Assembly (NCBI RefSeq): GCF_026213295.1
Contig: NC_079417.1
Location: forward strand, 6,032,298 to 6,096,297
Length of the DNA: 64,000 nt
Reading direction: 5' to 3'
From: Gadus chalcogrammus
Taxonomy: Eukaryota > Chordata > Actinopteri > Gadiformes > Gadidae
A model generated the notes under the pieces. That model worked only from the letters and a program-made list of their open reading frames with translations. It did not search any database and was not told the origin of the DNA. The position numbers and the translations under genes are program-made. Below are positions 61,836-64,000 of this stretch, piece after piece. Positions within the stretch are counted from its first letter, which is position 1, and the number at the start of each line of letters is the position of its first letter.

Positions 61836-64000
61836 CTCTCTCTTTTTATATCCCCAGGGCCTGTACCGGTGAACCAGGGGCCTCAACCGGGGGCCCACAT
61901 GTGGTAGCATTCAGGCTGTCAGAGGAATGCATCTTCCCAGAGATACATCAAGGAGCCCGGCCGCTGCCTCTGTCCTCCTGTCTGACAGCAGCTCCCTGAA
62001 CACTCTGTCGGAACTGATGTAACGTCTCAAACAGCACATGTACAGCCCTGCTGCTAGGGACACTGCAGTTAGTGTTATAGAGAGACCTACTGTTTACATC
62101 CCAGGTCAAGGAAGAGATACTGCAGCATGAAACAGAGCTTTCTCTCGGGTGGAGGTCACTGAACCACAGTACATCCCGGGTGAAGTGTGAAGGTTGTTTG
62201 GATGGATAGCATCAGGAGGAAAGTAGACAGTTACTGTCTGCCTCTCATCCTGTGGTACTCAACCTTGGCATTACGTAATATGCATAAGAGGTTGTGGGAT
62301 AGTGCTGACATATAATAATGCACATATATATAATAATGCACATTTGCAAGCCTCTACAATTATGCAGTGTGTTGTGATGTGCATTTTCACTGGGGAATTG
62401 ATATTAAGTGCAGATATTGATTGGGTTCAGTTGTGTGTGGAAGAAGATGCACAACCAAGTGAGATTTTCGATCTCATATGGCAAAAAAGGATGGGATGGG
62501 AACCTTTGTCTTATTTCTCTGAGCCAGGCGACCAATCGCAGAGTGGTATGATATTTGTGAGAACCTTTAAAATTACTTCAAGAGGATGGGCATATTTAAG
62601 ACTGGCAGCCAATCAAAGATGCCTCAGGATCTTAAGGGTCTTTCTATTCCACTTTTAGTAACCCTTTTCGAGAGCATCTGAGAGTTTTTGTTAGCCTAGT
62701 TCTGTTTTGACCTTAACTGAGGTAACTGAATAGTTATCATGTGCAGCTGCCAATGACAGATGCTACATGTAGGTGAAGAATAATTTAGCAAAAATTGTAC
62801 AAGAAATACAAAGTCTTGAATGACTGAATGCCAATAAACTAATCACGCTAGCAACATTGTGTATGTGTGTGTGTGTGCGCGTGTGATTGGGTGAGTGTGT
62901 GTGTGGGAGTTTGAGAGTGTTTGAGATTGTATTTGCGTGTGCGTGCGTGTGTGTATGTGTGTGCTTGTAAGATTGAGTGTGTAAAGAGTGTGCATTTGTG
63001 AGTGTGCTCAAGGTAGTTGGCTCATTAGTCAAGGAATGCGAAGTGAAGGGGAGGGAGGCGGTTGTGGGTGGGGGGGGGGGGGGGATACAGCTAAAGAGGT
63101 GTGGGGGGGGGGGGGGGGGGGGGTATTAACTTCTAGTCCGCCCCACAGTCATTGACAAGGGTCGGATGCCAGGGCAGCCTCCCCAGTGCAGGGCACGGCC
63201 CGACGCCGGTCCGTGTCAAGTGAATAGGCAGCAGGTCGGGACGGGCGGCTTAATGAAAACACGGAGGATTAGCAGATCCAACTCCCCCCCTCTGTCCCCC
63301 TTCCCAATGGGGCCCAAGCCCCTGGCCCCCACCATCATGTCCCCCCGTCTCCATGGCAACGCCAGCATAAGATGCTTGAAGCACCTCAGGAGCCTGAGAA
63401 AAATTCCTCATTCCGAGCTTGCGGTGTGCCGTGGGCCTGTTTAGTCAACAAGGACCGTACCATTGTCCTCATCACATGGGGGCGAGCTAAACAAGTGGAA
63501 TGGTACACTGTCTTCATCATTTAAATAGTCGGAATATTATTTAGGATATAGCCCTTTTTTTTAATACTCGCAGACCTAATAAGACACAGGTTAAAAGACA
63601 AGTATGTGCTTAACAAGCACATATTAATAAACATTACGATATTAGCATGCAAATGATTACTGAAAACTACGCCCGTTGAAAACGTGACTGTTCGGAACAG
63701 GCCGATTGCTTGGCCACCTGTATTGCTGCTTGTGCCTTTCTCGAGAACCGCTCATCCAAACAACTTCACACTCGGTAGTCCTACTGCATTTGGGTCCTCA
63801 GCATCGCACCGGCAAGTGCGAAGTCGATCGGATGTAAGTTAGAAAATCAAAGGACAGACACTCACACGCCCAGAGCCTCCTCCGATTACAGTTCGATGGA
63901 TGGAATTGGCCAGCGGCATATGAACACGCGCAGGGATCATACGTTGGCATGGCGACTGGCCAAGCCGCGTGAGAACTGACAGCGAGATCAAACCTGCCGG
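61836..64000. other. Non-coding sequence to the window end, with G runs and GT-rich patch
   Basis: A GT-rich low-complexity patch lies at 62850-63010 and G runs at 63069-63084 and 63103-63122. A GC-rich stretch at 63150-63440 has open frames on both strands without a recognised domain. Exon 1 of olfml2a is not evident here, so it is either beyond the right edge or too short to recognise. Confidence 0.45.

Overview
The window is nuclear DNA of a ray-finned fish (teleost). The evidence is split genes with GT-AG introns, a vertebrate olfml2a orthologue, GAPR-1-like CAP genes, teleost-style DNA transposons, LINE and LTR fragments, and very many long (CA)n/(GT)n arrays. The species cannot be fixed from sequence. 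The density of dinucleotide arrays resembles gadiform fish, but that is only an impression. No bacterial genes, CRISPR arrays, tRNA genes or rRNA genes were seen.

Region 1 (about 1-24.7 kb) is a mosaic of segmental duplications and transposons. It holds two apparently intact minus-strand genes of the GLIPR2/GAPR-1 (CAP/PR-1 superfamily) type. Copy 1 has coding exons between 3706 and 6665, and copy 2 between 20701 and 21868. Each has five coding exons with matching lengths and phases, and a conserved TATA-like promoter with a non-coding first exon. Broken copies lie at about 16.9-17.5 kb and 22.7-24.0 kb. Both intact genes predict a cytosolic CAP domain that lacks the N-myristoylation start of human GAPR-1 and instead ends in a glycine/serine tail with a C-terminal CaaX box (CTLL). 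Flanking and interrupting these genes are two solo LTRs with empty-site support, a Ty3/Gypsy integrase fragment, hAT fragments, a LINE 3' end, and MITE-like elements with subterminal tandem repeats.

Region 2 (about 24.7-51 kb) is mostly non-coding. It contains a Tc1/mariner-sized element without an open transposase, a TTAA-flanked MITE and several long microsatellites. Between 31.2 and 35.7 kb, GC-rich minus-strand blocks with splice-like borders may be exons of an unidentified gene or pseudogene. From 36.1 to 51 kb no gene can be supported.

Region 3 (51.0-59.6 kb, minus strand) contains seven exons of olfml2a (olfactomedin-like 2A), ending in a complete olfactomedin domain. All exon phases join correctly. 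The first exon with the signal peptide was not found and probably lies beyond 64 kb. Intron 1 carries a hAT-type MITE with an 8-bp target duplication, a (GA)n array and a minisatellite. The intron before the first olfactomedin-domain exon carries a minisatellite made of repeated copies of that exon's own acceptor.

The two gene systems are unrelated. olfml2a encodes a secreted extracellular-matrix-type glycoprotein, and the CAP genes encode predicted lipid-anchored cytosolic proteins.
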